Position numbers and translations under genes: made by a program. The notes beneath the pieces are model-generated. The model ran no database searches. It was not told the DNA's origin and worked only from the letters and a program-made list of their open reading frames with translations. A stretch of 64,000 nucleotides of DNA from Desulfopila aestuarii DSM 18488 (GTDB lineage: Bacteria; Desulfobacterota; Desulfobulbia; Desulfobulbales; Desulfocapsaceae): the NCBI RefSeq assembly GCF_900143695.1, contig NZ_FRFE01000019.1, positions 43,892-107,891 on the forward strand, written 5' to 3'. Of the stretch, positions 1-9,511 are shown one piece after another (position 1 is the first letter of the stretch; the number at the start of each line of letters is the position of its first letter).

Positions 1-170
1 AGAAGTCGCAACATGGTCCTGGTATCCCGCAAATCTGGGACATTGCGGAGTACATGGGTTCCCGGTGCAAGCAAGGTAGCGGCGATAAGCGGTAACGCCG
101 CATTTTTTGCACCGCTGATTCGTACCTGCCCCTGCAGCTTTCTTCCGCCTTCGACTATGAGCTTTTCCAT
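1..170 (-). CDS. murA: UDP-N-acetylglucosamine 1-carboxyvinyltransferase, N-terminal fragment
   Basis: Only the first 56 codons lie in the window; the gene runs off the left edge. Reading leftward from the ATG at 168-170 the protein begins [15 protein letters not shown] and continues with [10 protein letters not shown], the signature start of MurA/EPSP-synthase-fold enzymes, including the Lys-Asn pair (K22, N23 in E. coli numbering) that binds UDP-GlcNAc. MurA transfers enolpyruvate to UDP-GlcNAc, the first committed step of peptidoglycan synthesis, in the cytoplasm. It follows prmC by 18 nt on the same strand, so it is probably the distal gene of the rpmE/prfA-prmC-murA run. A purine-rich stretch (GAAAAGGAAG) lies just upstream of the ATG. 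The catalytic Cys region is outside the window. Confidence 0.93.
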   Translation of the reverse strand, partial: MEKLIVEGGRKLQGQVRISGAKNAALPLIAATLLAPGTHVLRNVPDLRDTRTMLRL

Positions 171-188
171 TCGCTTCCTTTTCGCCTG

Positions 189-1061
189 TTATCGTATTCT
201 GGCATGCAGTACCCTATCGCGGCCTGCATAATCCTTGAGAATCCGTATATCGTAAAAATCACTCAAGCCCACTTGATGGGCAGCAAACATCTCCGCCACC
301 GCCTCCCCCTGATCATAGCCGATCTCCATAAAAAGTTGACCGTTTGGCGAAAGTATCCGGGGCAAATCATCGCGGATGCGTTGAATAAGATCAAGCCCAC
401 GCTCACCTCCGTCCAGCGCAAGCCATGGTTCATGTTCCCGCACCTCTGGCTCAAGTTCGTTTTCAACGACAGCAGTAGCTATGTAGGGAGGATTGGAAAC
501 CACCAGAGAAAAACTACGATCGTTTCGTAACGCCGATAGAAGATCAGACCGTACCGGCATGACCAATTGGTTCACACCATGCCGCAGACAGTTCTGACCA
601 GTTACAGCAAGTGCTGCTGCAGAAAGATCAATTGCCACCACCTGCCGTTTGAGTTCAAGTGCCAATATAATGGCAATAACCCCACTCCCGCAACAAAGAT
701 CAAGTACCGCCCCTTGGCCAAACCCCTTACCGGATTTCGACTCTTCAAAAACGGTTTCAAGCAAAAACTCTGTTTCGGGACGCGGGATGAGAACTGAAGG
801 ATTGACAAAAAAGGATTGAGACCAGAATTCCTGTTCGCCAAGAATGTAAGCCAGCGGTTCGCGCTGTTTCCGGCGTTGCAGCAAGCCGACAAACAACTGC
901 TCTGCCCTGGTCGATACCTCTTCCCTCGCTGCCAGCAAGAGCTGAGTCCGGCTTTTCCCAAGACAGAAGCCAAGCAGAAGATGGACATCACTTGTGCACT
1001 CCGGAATACCTGCCCCTTTCAGTTCGGTTATCCCGTAGTGTACAAGTTCGGCTGTCTGCAT
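189..1061 (-). CDS. prmC: Peptide chain release factor N5-glutamine methyltransferase
   Basis: PrmC methylates the Gln of the GGQ loop of release factors RF1 and RF2 using SAM. At 290 residues it has the usual length. Visible motifs are IPRPETE (92-98), the SAM-binding motif I DLCCGSG (121-127), and the catalytic NPPY (190-193) that holds the glutamine amide. An N-terminal helical substrate-recognition domain covers roughly residues 1-80. It starts 32 nt after prfA ends, on the same strand. The prfA-prmC pairing is conserved widely and fits its job, since its substrate is encoded just upstream. Confidence 0.95.
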   Translation of the reverse strand: MQTAELVHYGITELKGAGIPECTSDVHLLLGFCLGKSRTQLLLAAREEVSTRAEQLFVGLLQRRKQREPLAYILGEQEFWSQSFFVNPSVLIPRPETEFLLETVFEESKSGKGFGQGAVLDLCCGSGVIAIILALELKRQVVAIDLSAAALAVTGQNCLRHGVNQLVMPVRSDLLSALRNDRSFSLVVSNPPYIATAVVENELEPEVREHEPWLALDGGERGLDLIQRIRDDLPRILSPNGQLFMEIGYDQGEAVAEMFAAHQVGLSDFYDIRILKDYAGRDRVLHARIR

Positions 1062-1093
1062 CCTATAAAGAAGAGGGGTCGGTAACCCTCAAA

Positions 1094-2164
1094 TCATTGT
1101 ACTTTACTAAGTTTTTTGGCCTGATCTTCGGCAATGAGCGGAAAGATAACCTCTTCGAGTTTACCGTTCATGATCGTCTCAAGCTTGTACAGCGTCAGGT
1201 TGATACGATGATCGGTCAACCTGCCTTGCGGGAAATTATAGGTCCGAATCCGCTCGCTTCTGTCACCTGAACCGACCTGGCTTTTACGATCTTTGGAAAT
1301 CTTATCCTGCTGCTCTTGCTGCATCTGATCAAACAGTCTGGCCCGTAGAACGGTGAGAGCTTTTGCTTTATTCTTATGCTGGGACTTCTCGTCCTGACAG
1401 GTTACCACTAATCCTGTGGGCAGATGGGTGACCCGCACAGCGGAATCTGTGGTGTTGACGCTCTGGCCGCCGGGACCGGATGAACGATATACATCAAACT
1501 TCAACTCGTTCATGTCGATCTGGAGTTCCACTTCCTCGGCCTCTGGCAGAATGGCTACTGTGACGGCAGAAGTGTGGATACGCCCCTGGGTCTCTGTTTC
1601 CGGTACGCGCTGAACTCGATGCACACCGCTTTCATACTTCAGCTTAGAGTAGACCTGATCGCCGCTGATAAGGGCGATAATCTCTTTAAACCCGCCAATT
1701 CCGAGCGGATTAGAGCTTATGGTCTCTACTCGCCAGCCCATTGTCTCAGCAAATCGGCAATACATGCGGAACAGGTCGGCCACGAATAATGCCGCCTCAT
1801 CGCCACCGGTTCCGGCCCGAATCTCAAGAAAAGTGTTTTTATCGTCGTTGGGATCCTTCGGTAACAGCAACACCTTGATGTCGTTGTCGATCTGACGCTC
1901 TTTCTCCGCCAGGTCAACTAACTCTGCTCGGGCGAGTTCCCGCATCTCCGGATCTTCATCCTCATCGCGGGCGATCAGTTTGTTGTCGGCAATATCGCTT
2001 TTTACCTGCCTGTACTTTTCGTACAGGGCATGCAACTTGCTCAAATGTGAATGTTCACGGACAACAGCCTGATATTCTTTCTGGTTGCTCACCAGGGCCG
2101 GATCGGAAAGACGGCCTTCGAGCTCGGATAGTTTATCCTGCAGTTCTTCAAACTTCCCTAACAT
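1094..2164 (-). CDS. prfA: Peptide chain release factor 1
   Basis: RF1 recognises UAA and UAG and triggers peptide release on the ribosome. The start was placed at the ATG at 2162-2164 ([12 protein letters not shown]), preceded by TGAGGTT; a longer reading frame upstream lacks support. This gives 356 residues against 360 in E. coli. The anticodon-like tripeptide is PET within [13 protein letters not shown], a common RF1 variant of PAT/PVT. The GGQ catalytic motif is at 232-234 ([14 protein letters not shown]). The gene follows rpmE but is separated from it by a strong intrinsic terminator, so it needs readthrough or its own promoter. Confidence 0.96.
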   Translation of the reverse strand: MLGKFEELQDKLSELEGRLSDPALVSNQKEYQAVVREHSHLSKLHALYEKYRQVKSDIADNKLIARDEDEDPEMRELARAELVDLAEKERQIDNDIKVLLLPKDPNDDKNTFLEIRAGTGGDEAALFVADLFRMYCRFAETMGWRVETISSNPLGIGGFKEIIALISGDQVYSKLKYESGVHRVQRVPETETQGRIHTSAVTVAILPEAEEVELQIDMNELKFDVYRSSGPGGQSVNTTDSAVRVTHLPTGLVVTCQDEKSQHKNKAKALTVLRARLFDQMQQEQQDKISKDRKSQVGSGDRSERIRTYNFPQGRLTDHRINLTLYKLETIMNGKLEEVIFPLIAEDQAKKLSKVQ

Positions 2165-2286
2165 GATAACCTCACAGATACCCGAATTCGATACGAAAGC
2201 CCGCATGCTTAGAGCTGCGGGGATGGAATCTTGGAATCAGGGCGGGACTGCCGAAAGCATCCCATCCAAAACTCAAGAGATCAATG

Positions 2287-2324
2287 AAAAAAGTCCACAG
2301 TCATGTGAAAACACAACTGTGGAC
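2287..2324 (-). terminator. Intrinsic terminator after rpmE
   Basis: On the minus strand GTCCACAGT (2316-2324) pairs perfectly with ACTGTGGAC (2293-2301) across a 14-nt loop and is followed directly by six T (2287-2292). It lies about 77 nt beyond the rpmE stop and separates rpmE from prfA. Confidence 0.85.
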
Positions 2325-2400
2325 CTGATACAACTGCTGTTGCTGCCACGAAGAGCAATAAACCTCTTCACGACAGAAAAAAAAAGCCGATGAAGCGTGC

Positions 2401-2616
2401 TTATTTTTTATCAGCGAAGTGCTTAGCGTAACGCTGCTTGTACTTCTCGATACGACCAGCGGTATCGATAAGCTTCTGTTTGCCGGTAAAGAAAGGATGG
2501 CAGTCAGAGCAAATTTCAACTTTGATCTCATCGAGCACAGAGCCCATTTCAAATGTTGCGCCACAGGCACAGCTAGCTGTCAAATTATTATATTCCGGAT
2601 GTATACCGTTCTTCAT
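2401..2616 (-). CDS. rpmE: Large ribosomal subunit protein bL31
   Basis: The protein is 71 residues, starting [12 protein letters not shown] at the ATG preceded by GGAGG; the longer frame upstream is not bL31-like. It is the zinc-binding (C+) form: CAC near residue 16 and CSDC near residue 37 supply the Cys ligands. C- paralogues that lack these Cys are made under zinc limitation in other bacteria; none is seen here. bL31 bridges the large and small ribosomal subunits. The rho-rpmE order on one strand is common in proteobacteria. The gap to rho is 167 nt. Confidence 0.95.
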   Translation of the reverse strand: MKNGIHPEYNNLTASCACGATFEMGSVLDEIKVEICSDCHPFFTGKQKLIDTAGRIEKYKQRYAKHFADKK

Positions 2617-2783
2617 GATTTTGTATTCCTCCAACACATCAACTGTGGTGTTCAAAAAGCAGTAACTGCCTCGTTTCAAAGACACAAGGTGTGCATTATA
2701 CCGAGGCGTAGCAATATTTCAACAAAAATAACCCGAATTTCTCAGGCCAATTCTTTCGGTGGCGACAAGGTCCCCTCGAACGC

Positions 2784-4034
2784 TTAACCATTCATCGAGT
2801 CGAGAAAATCCTTATTACTCTTCTGATGCTTCAGCTTATCCACCAGGAAATCCATGCAATCCGCAGGATTCATGGAATTCAGCAGTTTCCTGAGAATCCA
2901 TATGCGATTCAGCACGTCAGGCTTCAGCAAGAGGTCTTCCTTCCTGGTTCCGGAACGCTTGATGTCAATGGCCGGGAAGATACGTTTATCGGCCATCTTC
3001 CGATCAAGAACCAGCTCCATGTTGCCGGTGCCTTTAAATTCCTCAAAAATAACCTCGTCCATCCGGCTGCCGGTTTCAATAAGAGCCGTGGCCATAATAG
3101 TCAAACTACCGCCTTCTTCGATATTTCGGGCAGAACCGAAGAACCGTTTCGGCCTATGCAGGGCATTTGCCTCAACACCACCGGAAAGAATCTTGCCACT
3201 GGCAGGCGTGACGGTGTTATACGCTCGCGCCAACCGGGTAATACTGTCGAGCAGAATCACGACATCTTTTTTATGTTCAACCAGTCGTTTGGCCTTTTCG
3301 ATGACCATTTCAGCCACCTGGATATGGCGCTGCGGCGGCTCATCAAAAGTTGAACTGACCACCTCGGCTGTCTTTACCGATCGGGTCATCTCCGTGACTT
3401 CTTCCGGTCGTTCATCAATCAGCAGAACAATAAGGTAGACCTCTTTATGGTTCCTAACAATGGAGTTCGCGATCTTCTGCATCAGCACCGTTTTACCGGT
3501 ACGGGGCGGAGCGACGATAAGCCCTCGCTGCCCCTTGCCAATCGGGCAGAACATGTCGATAACACGGGTTGAATAGTTGTCAGGTTGCCACTCCAGAATG
3601 AATTTTTCATTGGGATGAAGGGGCGTGAGGTTGGCAAAAAGCGTTTTCTGCTTGGACGCCTCTGGCGGATCGAAGTTGACACTCTCCACCTTCAGGAGGG
3701 CAAAATATCTTTCGCCTTCCTTGGGGGCACGTACCAGACCATCAACAACGTCGCCTGTACGCAGATTGAGCCGGCGGATCTGCGAAGGTGAAACATAGAT
3801 ATCGTCAGGGCCCGGTAAATAGTTATAATCGGGAGCCCGCAAAAATCCAAAACCATCGGGCAGGATCTCAAGGACACCACTGCCACGCATTTTGCCATCC
3901 TTGTCGGCCTGGGCCTGCAGGAGGGCAAAAATCAGCTCCTGCTTACGCATCGAACTGAAGCCTTCTACGTTGAATTCACGGGCAAGCTTTACCAGATCAC
4001 CGATTTTCATCAGTTTCAATTCCGCAAGATTCAT
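2784..4034 (-). CDS. rho: Transcription termination factor Rho
   Basis: A hexameric RNA-dependent ATPase that ends transcription of untranslated RNA. At 416 residues it is close to E. coli (419). Domain order: N-terminal Rho_N helices (about 1-45), a cold-shock-like RNA-binding domain (about 50-120), then a RecA-type ATPase with Walker A in [10 protein letters not shown], Walker B in [13 protein letters not shown], the Q-loop and the secondary RNA site. The start has AAAGGAGAGAGG upstream. A consensus sigma-70 promoter 470 bp upstream implies a long leader, as expected for an autoregulated rho gene. Confidence 0.97.
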   Translation of the reverse strand: MNLAELKLMKIGDLVKLAREFNVEGFSSMRKQELIFALLQAQADKDGKMRGSGVLEILPDGFGFLRAPDYNYLPGPDDIYVSPSQIRRLNLRTGDVVDGLVRAPKEGERYFALLKVESVNFDPPEASKQKTLFANLTPLHPNEKFILEWQPDNYSTRVIDMFCPIGKGQRGLIVAPPRTGKTVLMQKIANSIVRNHKEVYLIVLLIDERPEEVTEMTRSVKTAEVVSSTFDEPPQRHIQVAEMVIEKAKRLVEHKKDVVILLDSITRLARAYNTVTPASGKILSGGVEANALHRPKRFFGSARNIEEGGSLTIMATALIETGSRMDEVIFEEFKGTGNMELVLDRKMADKRIFPAIDIKRSGTRKEDLLLKPDVLNRIWILRKLLNSMNPADCMDFLVDKLKHQKSNKDFLDSMNG

Positions 4035-4506
4035 TAAAACCTCTCTCCTTTGGGAACTCTTGTTGGTTTCGTAAAAAAGGACGTAAACCAGCGTTCTATA
4101 TATTTCATGTTAATTTCGCGTGATTATCCTGATTTTCTAAGGACTTTCTTACGAGTCCACAGACAGTTAGCAGGATTATTTTGACGTATTGTTACAGCAT
4201 GCTGATGCTCCCCTTTACGGAGAACACATGATTCGCTGACCAGCCTAAGCAGCCAATAACGACTCGATTTCAAAAACGAATCGCCAGCACATTGATTTTT
4301 GCTAAAGGTCTATATTGTGTTGTGTTTCAGATTGGCAATAGAGTGGAATAATGGAAATGATTCACATGGAATCGCAACATTTCAGCCGATCACTGAATTT
4401 GGGAATACACCTACCTGAAAGGGTGTGCTATGAGACGCTGGATTGTGTTGCCGGAACAACGAAAGACTCATTAGAAGGCAGGGATTCTTCTCTCGCCACT
4501 CCATCT
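4035..4506 (-). other. Long untranslated leader upstream of rho, no gene seen
   Basis: About 470 bp without a convincing gene. Short frames here have no ribosome-binding site or recognisable protein. Given the promoter at 4507-4535 the stretch is inferred to be the 5' leader of rho mRNA. In E. coli rho is autoregulated by Rho-dependent termination in its leader, so the same could hold here. A GTTTCGTAAAAAA string near 4067-4080 weakly resembles the end of the repeat element annotated at 46916-47112. Confidence 0.5.
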
Positions 4507-4535
4507 CTTATACGTGCTCATTCCGTGCGTGTCAA
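4507..4535 (-). promoter_or_regulatory. Sigma-70 promoter for rho
   Basis: On the minus strand a perfect -35 TTGACA (4530-4535) is separated by exactly 17 bp from TATAAG (4507-4512), five of six bases of the -10 consensus. It lies just beyond the coaE stop and points toward rho. Predicted start of transcription is near 4500. Confidence 0.7.
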
Positions 4536-4566
4536 GCTTTTTACGACCGATTTCTCGAGCGTTTAT

Positions 4567-5169
4567 CTATTCCAAACCATTTGATTCGAGCTGACGGACC
4601 AGATGCGAGATTTGCAGTACCGTAGCTGCCCAGATACCACCATTATTCACCACCAAATCGGCCCTTTTAGCCTTCTCTTCAGAAGAGAGCTGCAGGGAGA
4701 GGATCGACTCTACCTGCTGGTGGGGAACCCCGTCCCTCTGGCTGGTTCTGGCACCGCATACCGATGTCGGTGCATAAACAGCCACCACACAGTCGAAATC
4801 TTCTTGCCAACCCACTTCAAAAAGAAGGGGTACTTCAACAAGCAGATACTTCCCTTTCGCCGCAACATCTTCTGCCGCCTTCGCCACCAGCTGTCGAACC
4901 CGCGGATGAAGGATCTCTTCTAAATCCTGCCGCACTGTCGGATCGGCAAAAACAGCCTCTCGCAGCATGGTTCGATCCAGTTGCCCATCATCGGCAAAAA
5001 AGCGATCCGCGTACTGCTTTTTCAGCTCAAACCATCCGGATTGCTCTGGCATCAACAATTGGCGGCAAACCATGTCGGTATCGATACAGTCACAGCTCAG
5101 TGCTGAAGCAAGCATCGCTGCCACCCTGCTCTTTCCTGAGCCCACAGCGCCGGTTATGGCGATAATCAT
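4567..5169 (-). CDS. coaE: Dephospho-CoA kinase
   Basis: CoaE phosphorylates the ribose 3'-hydroxyl of dephospho-CoA, the last step of coenzyme A synthesis. The 200-residue protein opens MIIAITGAVGSGKSRVA, with the P-loop GAVGSGKS at 7-14. It also has the DTDMVCRQL acceptor motif and the lid helix region PTVRQDLEEILHPRV. The ATG at 5167-5169 is preferred to an upstream GTG, because that GTG is part of the GTGAGG ribosome-binding site. The gene starts one base past the stop of rluD, so the two are probably translationally coupled. Confidence 0.94.
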   Translation of the reverse strand: MIIAITGAVGSGKSRVAAMLASALSCDCIDTDMVCRQLLMPEQSGWFELKKQYADRFFADDGQLDRTMLREAVFADPTVRQDLEEILHPRVRQLVAKAAEDVAAKGKYLLVEVPLLFEVGWQEDFDCVVAVYAPTSVCGARTSQRDGVPHQQVESILSLQLSSEEKAKRADLVVNNGGIWAATVLQISHLVRQLESNGLE

Positions 5170-5170
5170 G

Positions 5171-6142
5171 CTAAAGTCCCTCACCTGTGGCCAACTGATC
5201 CAAAATCTCCTGCATGTCTTGCCAGATCGGAGCTCGAAAGTGGAGATTTACACCTGTTATGGGATGATTAAAGGCGATACGGGATGCATGGAGCATTTGA
5301 CGAGGAAAGGGTTTGTTGTCTCTGTTTGGACCATAGATAGTATCACCGGCCACCGGATGCCCAAGGTGAGCCATATGGACACGTATCTGGTGAGTTCTGC
5401 CGGTCTCAATCTTGACTCGTATCTTACTGAAGCGGTTTTCATACTCGTCCAGAACTCGCCAGTTGCTCACCGCATATTTGCCTGTGGTTTCCTGGACAGC
5501 CATTTTCTGTCTGTTGTTCTGATGACGACCGATAGGCGCAACAATCCGCCCTTCTGGTTGGTCGAGGATCCCAAAAACCAGCGCGATATACTCTTTCTCC
5601 ACCTCCCGCGCCTTGAAAGCTTCAACCAGCGCCCTATGGACCTGATCATTCTTGGCAACTACCATTATCCCGGAAGTATCTTTATCAAGGCGGTGAACGA
5701 TGCCCGGCCTCGCCGCATCACCGACTTCGGCAATGGTCTCGCAGTGATGCAGCAACCCGTTGACCAGGGTACCATGATGATTGCCGCTACCAGGATGGAC
5801 TACCAGTCCAGGGGGTTTGGAGAGAACAAGAAGAGATGGGTCCTCAAAGAGAATGGGAAATTCAAGTTGTTCCGGGCTCACCTCTAGCGGCGGAGTATCA
5901 ATCAGGCTACCACTCACCAATTCGCCGTTTTTCAGTTTGTAACCAGCCTTCTTCGCTTCACCATCTACCAATATATGGCCGGAACGAATAGACGCACCGA
6001 TCCGCGATCGTGAACTATCGGGAATGCACTGCACCAGAAGATGATCCAGCCGCACTCCGGCCTGAGTAGCATCGATACGTATAACAACCTGTTCCGCATT
6101 CTGCTCTGTAGCGAGCGGTTCATCACTTACTGTCACTTCCAT
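5171..6142 (-). CDS. rluD: RluD-family 23S rRNA pseudouridine synthase
   Basis: The protein (323 residues) has an N-terminal S4 RNA-binding domain (about 28-85, RLDHLLVQ and HILVDGEAKKAGYKL) and a catalytic RluA-type domain with HRLDKDTSG, whose Asp is the nucleophile. RluD modifies helix 69 of 23S rRNA (U1911/1915/1917 in E. coli) and helps subunit assembly. The symbol is given at family level; RluA/RluC-type specificity cannot be excluded from sequence alone. It sits directly upstream of coaE with no gap. Confidence 0.88.
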   Translation of the reverse strand: MEVTVSDEPLATEQNAEQVVIRIDATQAGVRLDHLLVQCIPDSSRSRIGASIRSGHILVDGEAKKAGYKLKNGELVSGSLIDTPPLEVSPEQLEFPILFEDPSLLVLSKPPGLVVHPGSGNHHGTLVNGLLHHCETIAEVGDAARPGIVHRLDKDTSGIMVVAKNDQVHRALVEAFKAREVEKEYIALVFGILDQPEGRIVAPIGRHQNNRQKMAVQETTGKYAVSNWRVLDEYENRFSKIRVKIETGRTHQIRVHMAHLGHPVAGDTIYGPNRDNKPFPRQMLHASRIAFNHPITGVNLHFRAPIWQDMQEILDQLATGEGL

Positions 6143-6304
6143 AGCAGATATGCGGTGTTTCTCTGTGGTGTGCCTGTGTCGGCATCATACCCGGGATCGG
6201 GAGGAAGCCCTGCCACGTCACTGCAGCAGCAGGTCGAGCACGGCAATAAAAGACAATAGAGAGTTTTACGGTCTGTTTTGCTGTTTCCTGCAGAAAGTCA
6301 GCGT

Positions 6305-6784
6305 TTACGCAAAAATCGTCTCAATGCGCTTGGAAACCATAGCCTCTTCAATTTTCTGCGCCAGCGAAAGCTCCTTTACCAGGAGGTTCTTGGCTGTGTC
6401 GAGCATCTTCCTCTCGCCATACGACAAATCCTTATCGACACTCAAGAGGAAAAGATCTCGCAGAACTTCAGCGACTTCGTGAACGGAACCGGTTTTGATT
6501 TTCTCCATGTAATCACGGTAACGTCGATTCCAGGTCTGGCTTCCAATCTCGATATCCCTCTCCTCCAGAATGTCGATGACCTCATCCACTTGCTGGCTGC
6601 TGACAATTGCTCTCAACCCTACATTCTGACTGCTGGCTGTCGGAATCATGATTGTCATTCCGTTCTCCAGGATCTCCAGTACATAAAATGTATGGTCGAC
6701 ACCTGCAACAGACTGTTTTTCAATAGCTTTGATAACGCCTACGCCATGGGCCGGATATACCGCCATATCACCTTCAGCAAACAC
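6305..6784 (-). CDS. carD: CarD/CdnL-family RNA polymerase-binding regulator
   Basis: A 159-residue protein starting at the GTG at 6782-6784 (MFAEGDMAVYPAHGVG), with AGAGG 8 nt upstream; a GTG three codons earlier overlaps that site. The N-terminal Tudor-like RNAP-interaction domain covers roughly 1-60 and a helical DNA-binding domain follows (WNRRYRDYMEKIKTG). Family members (Mycobacterium CarD, Myxococcus CdnL) bind the RNAP beta subunit and stabilise open complexes at rRNA and other promoters. It lies between pth and rluD on the same strand with about 160-280 bp gaps, so it may have its own promoter. Confidence 0.92.
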   Translation of the reverse strand: MFAEGDMAVYPAHGVGVIKAIEKQSVAGVDHTFYVLEILENGMTIMIPTASSQNVGLRAIVSSQQVDEVIDILEERDIEIGSQTWNRRYRDYMEKIKTGSVHEVAEVLRDLFLLSVDKDLSYGERKMLDTAKNLLVKELSLAQKIEEAMVSKRIETIFA

Positions 6785-7072
6785 TGCTTTCACCTCTGTC
6801 GGAAAATATCATAATACTAGAAAGACAGGGAAACACTTCCCCGCATGCGAAAGAATTTTCACATGACATTCAGATGAGAACCTGGGCTTCAAATGACAAC
6901 TTTCTGTCAATCCAGGCATACATTGAATCACGGTCCACAAAACCTGCGAACCGTCTTTACATCTTCAAACGTTATTTAACACTATACCATATCTAGCACA
7001 AACATGCCCTGATTTTCCGTGGAAAGTCGTCAAGGGCATAAAAGCACAGAACTCTTGAACAATATTTTCAGC

Positions 7073-7666
7073 TTATTTGATGCTGTTGATAAGGCTCATG
7101 GCCCGGGCCGGACCATCACTGACGAAATATTTAAGGCCATCCTCAATACTGGAAATCCGTTCATTCATAAGCTCAACCTCGTCCCGTGACATAGCCGAGA
7201 GGACATATTGGTCCACGGGAAAGTCGGGATGAACACCATTTTTTCCAGGCCTGCCGATGCCAATCTTCAGGCGATGAAAACCATTGTCCCCCAAGTGCTG
7301 GGTAATAGATCGAATACCGTTATGGCCACCAGCCCCGCCCCCGGTCACAAGTTTAAGTCGACCGGGATGCATGTCGAGATCATCATGTATAACGACGATA
7401 TTTTCGACGGGAATCCGGTAAAAATTGACGAACTGAGCAACTGCGCGGCCGCTGAGGTTCATGTAGGTCATCGGTTTGATCAGCGTCAGTCGCGAGCTCC
7501 ACCGGCTGAGACGACAGAATTGCGCCTCCCATTTCTGCGAAGTAATCGTTTCTCCCCAAAGTCTTGCCAGTTCATCCACAACAAGGAAGCCGACATTATG
7601 CCTGGTGTCACTATATTTTGGTCCAGGGTTACCTAAACCGATGAAGAGAAATTCATTATCAGTCAT
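7073..7666 (-). CDS. pth: Peptidyl-tRNA hydrolase
   Basis: Pth recycles tRNA by cleaving peptidyl-tRNA released from stalled ribosomes. The chosen start MTDNEFLFIGLGNPG gives 197 residues, matching the family; an upstream in-frame ATG would add a non-homologous 26 residues. Visible features are GLGNPGPKY, the catalytic His in RHNVGF, the conserved MTYMNLSG, and the Asp of VIHDDLD. It is followed and preceded by the conserved neighbours carD and rplY; the prs-rplY-pth order is common in bacteria. Confidence 0.95.
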   Translation of the reverse strand: MTDNEFLFIGLGNPGPKYSDTRHNVGFLVVDELARLWGETITSQKWEAQFCRLSRWSSRLTLIKPMTYMNLSGRAVAQFVNFYRIPVENIVVIHDDLDMHPGRLKLVTGGGAGGHNGIRSITQHLGDNGFHRLKIGIGRPGKNGVHPDFPVDQYVLSAMSRDEVELMNERISSIEDGLKYFVSDGPARAMSLINSIK

Positions 7667-7797
7667 GAGAATATCGCCTGCATAAATGCAAAAATCCGGA
7701 GAAGGTAACACCATCTCCGGATTTGCTTCAACATAACCATCCACTCATCCTGCCCCCCTAAGGGGTCAGATAATGGCGGAACAGCATGAACGGTATA

Positions 7798-8349
7798 TTA
7801 CTTCACAACTCCAACACAAGGAGCATCCGCCTTGGAAACCATTTTCACGTTCTCTGGCAGAGCGATAGCAGAAAAGCTCAGGTGCTGACCAATGGCAATT
7901 CCGGCCACATTCAGCACAACATCGTTGGGAATATCGAGGGGCTTGCCTTCCAGCATAACGGAATCCGCATAGGTTTCCAGACGGCCACCAAGGTCAACAC
8001 CCTTAGCGGTACCTTCGTATTTCAAAGGCACGTTGAAAACTGCGGGTTTCTCCAGATCGATCTCACAAAAATCAGCATGAATCAGAGTGTCCATTACCGG
8101 ATCGGTCTGCACCTCTTTCAGTACAACGCTTCTATCCGCTGCACCGTCGATCTTCATGGTAACGACAGCATTACGTCTATAAATCTCAAGCAGTTTGGTC
8201 TTCATCGACTTGCTGTCTAACTGAAGAGCCAGGGCCTCTCCACCTGCACCATAAACAACTGCAGGGGTTATCCCCTCGCTACGAAGACGACGCATGGGAC
8301 CCTTACCGGTAACCGTCCGTACGGCAGCGGTCATTTCTACCTGAAGCAT
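7798..8349 (-). CDS. rplY: Large ribosomal subunit protein bL25, long CTC form
   Basis: A 183-residue protein with the N-terminal bL25 5S-rRNA-binding domain (about 1-93) and the C-terminal TL5/CTC beta domain (about 94-183) seen in the long form. Start MLQVEMTAAVRTVTGKG is preceded by AAGGAGGAATT, a near-perfect ribosome-binding site. It binds 5S rRNA in the large subunit; CTC-type proteins are also linked to general stress in Bacillus. It lies between prs and pth on the same strand. Confidence 0.94.
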   Translation of the reverse strand: MLQVEMTAAVRTVTGKGPMRRLRSEGITPAVVYGAGGEALALQLDSKSMKTKLLEIYRRNAVVTMKIDGAADRSVVLKEVQTDPVMDTLIHADFCEIDLEKPAVFNVPLKYEGTAKGVDLGGRLETYADSVMLEGKPLDIPNDVVLNVAGIAIGQHLSFSAIALPENVKMVSKADAPCVGVVK

Positions 8350-8450
8350 AATTCCTCCTTGGTCCGCCTGCCATCTCCAGTTTGTATGGATACTCTCAGC
8401 GGCCGAGTGTGTATGTTAAAACTCTCTTCTCTGTATCTATTCCCCGCCCG

Positions 8451-9389
8451 TTACACAAAGAGTGAACTGACGGAATCTTCATTATGAATCCTCTTTATGG
8501 CATCTGCCAGCAACGAGGAAACATTCAGGACCTTAATTTTGCCGCAAGCCTCGGCCTCGGGACGTAACGGTATAGTGTTGGTTACGACCAGAGATTTAAT
8601 TTCCGAGTTAATAATCCGCTCAACAGCCGGACCGGAAAGAACAGGATGGCTACAGCAAGCGTGAACTTCTTTGGCACCATTCTTGATGAGTGTGGCCGCA
8701 CCGTTGCACAAGGTACCGGCGGTATCCACCATGTCATCCATCAAAATAGCTGTTTTGCCTCGCACATCACCAATGACATGCATTGCTTCACATTCATTCG
8801 GCCGGTCTCGACGTTTATCGATAATCGCAAGCCCTGAATTCATGCGCTTGGCAAATGCTCGTGTTCGTTCCACACCACCAGCATCCGGGGAGACCATGAT
8901 AACATCCTCGAAATTTTTCTTGATGTACTCAAGAATAACCGGAGCAGCGTAGAGATGATCCACAGGAATATTAAAAAAGCCCTGGATCTGGCCAGCATGA
9001 AGGTCCATGCAGAGCACACGGCGCACACCGACCACCATGAGCATCTCTGCCACTACCTTCGCGGATATGGGCACGCGTGGAGCGTTTTTCCTGTCTTGCC
9101 GGGCATAACCGTAATAGGGGATAACTGCGGTAATTCTTCTGGCGGAAGCACGTCGCAGGGCGTCAACCATCAGCACAAGTTCCATCAGATGGTCGTTGAC
9201 CGGGCTGGATGTGGGCTGAACCACAAAAACATCGGCCCCACGAACATTCTCACTTATTTCGACGAAGATCTCTCCGTCGCTGAACTTTCGGAGTTCCGAG
9301 CCGGTGATGGGCATTCCGAGATGACTGCAGATTTCCCGCGCCAGAGTCGGATGGGCATTACCAGAGACAACCTTCAGCACTTTTGGCAT
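8451..9389 (-). CDS. prs: Ribose-phosphate pyrophosphokinase
   Basis: PRPP synthetase transfers pyrophosphate from ATP to ribose 5-phosphate, feeding purine, pyrimidine, His, Trp and NAD synthesis. At 312 residues it has class I length. Motifs include [10 protein letters not shown], the catalytic flexible loop region [11 protein letters not shown], the [11 protein letters not shown] divalent-metal site, and the PRPP-binding loop [20 protein letters not shown] precedes the ATG. The gene lies 46 bp downstream of the tRNA-Gln gene and is probably cotranscribed with ispE and the tRNA. Confidence 0.97.
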   Translation of the reverse strand: MPKVLKVVSGNAHPTLAREICSHLGMPITGSELRKFSDGEIFVEISENVRGADVFVVQPTSSPVNDHLMELVLMVDALRRASARRITAVIPYYGYARQDRKNAPRVPISAKVVAEMLMVVGVRRVLCMDLHAGQIQGFFNIPVDHLYAAPVILEYIKKNFEDVIMVSPDAGGVERTRAFAKRMNSGLAIIDKRRDRPNECEAMHVIGDVRGKTAILMDDMVDTAGTLCNGAATLIKNGAKEVHACCSHPVLSGPAVERIINSEIKSLVVTNTIPLRPEAEACGKIKVLNVSSLLADAIKRIHNEDSVSSLFV

Positions 9390-9435
9390 TTTTCCATCTC
9401 TTTTGTATGGCAGAGCAGGATCACATCACACGAAC

Positions 9436-9511
9436 TGGCTGGGGCGCTAGGAGTCGAACCTAGGAATGCCGGGATCAAAACCCGGTGCCTTAACCACTTG
9501 GCTACGCCCCA
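9436..9511 (-). tRNA. tRNA-Gln (anticodon TTG)
   Basis: A 76-nt cloverleaf on the minus strand with encoded CCA (9436-9438). The acceptor stem TGGGGCG (9505-9511) pairs perfectly with CGCCCCA (9440-9446). The anticodon stem CCGGG/CCCGG encloses the loop TTTTGAT, giving anticodon TTG at 9476-9478. The T arm is CCTAGGTTCGACTCCTAGC-like. Its first ten nucleotides overlap the end of ispE, and the TAG at tRNA positions 8-10 is the ispE stop codon. The window also encodes GlnRS, which charges this tRNA directly. Confidence 0.97.

Noticed and set aside
4351..4584. Small plus-strand gene opposite the rho leader
   Set aside because: No ribosome-binding site, no homology seen, and it runs across the rho promoter on the other strand.
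4967..5887. 306-codon plus-strand frame
   Set aside because: Antisense to coaE and rluD, no ribosome-binding site or domain.
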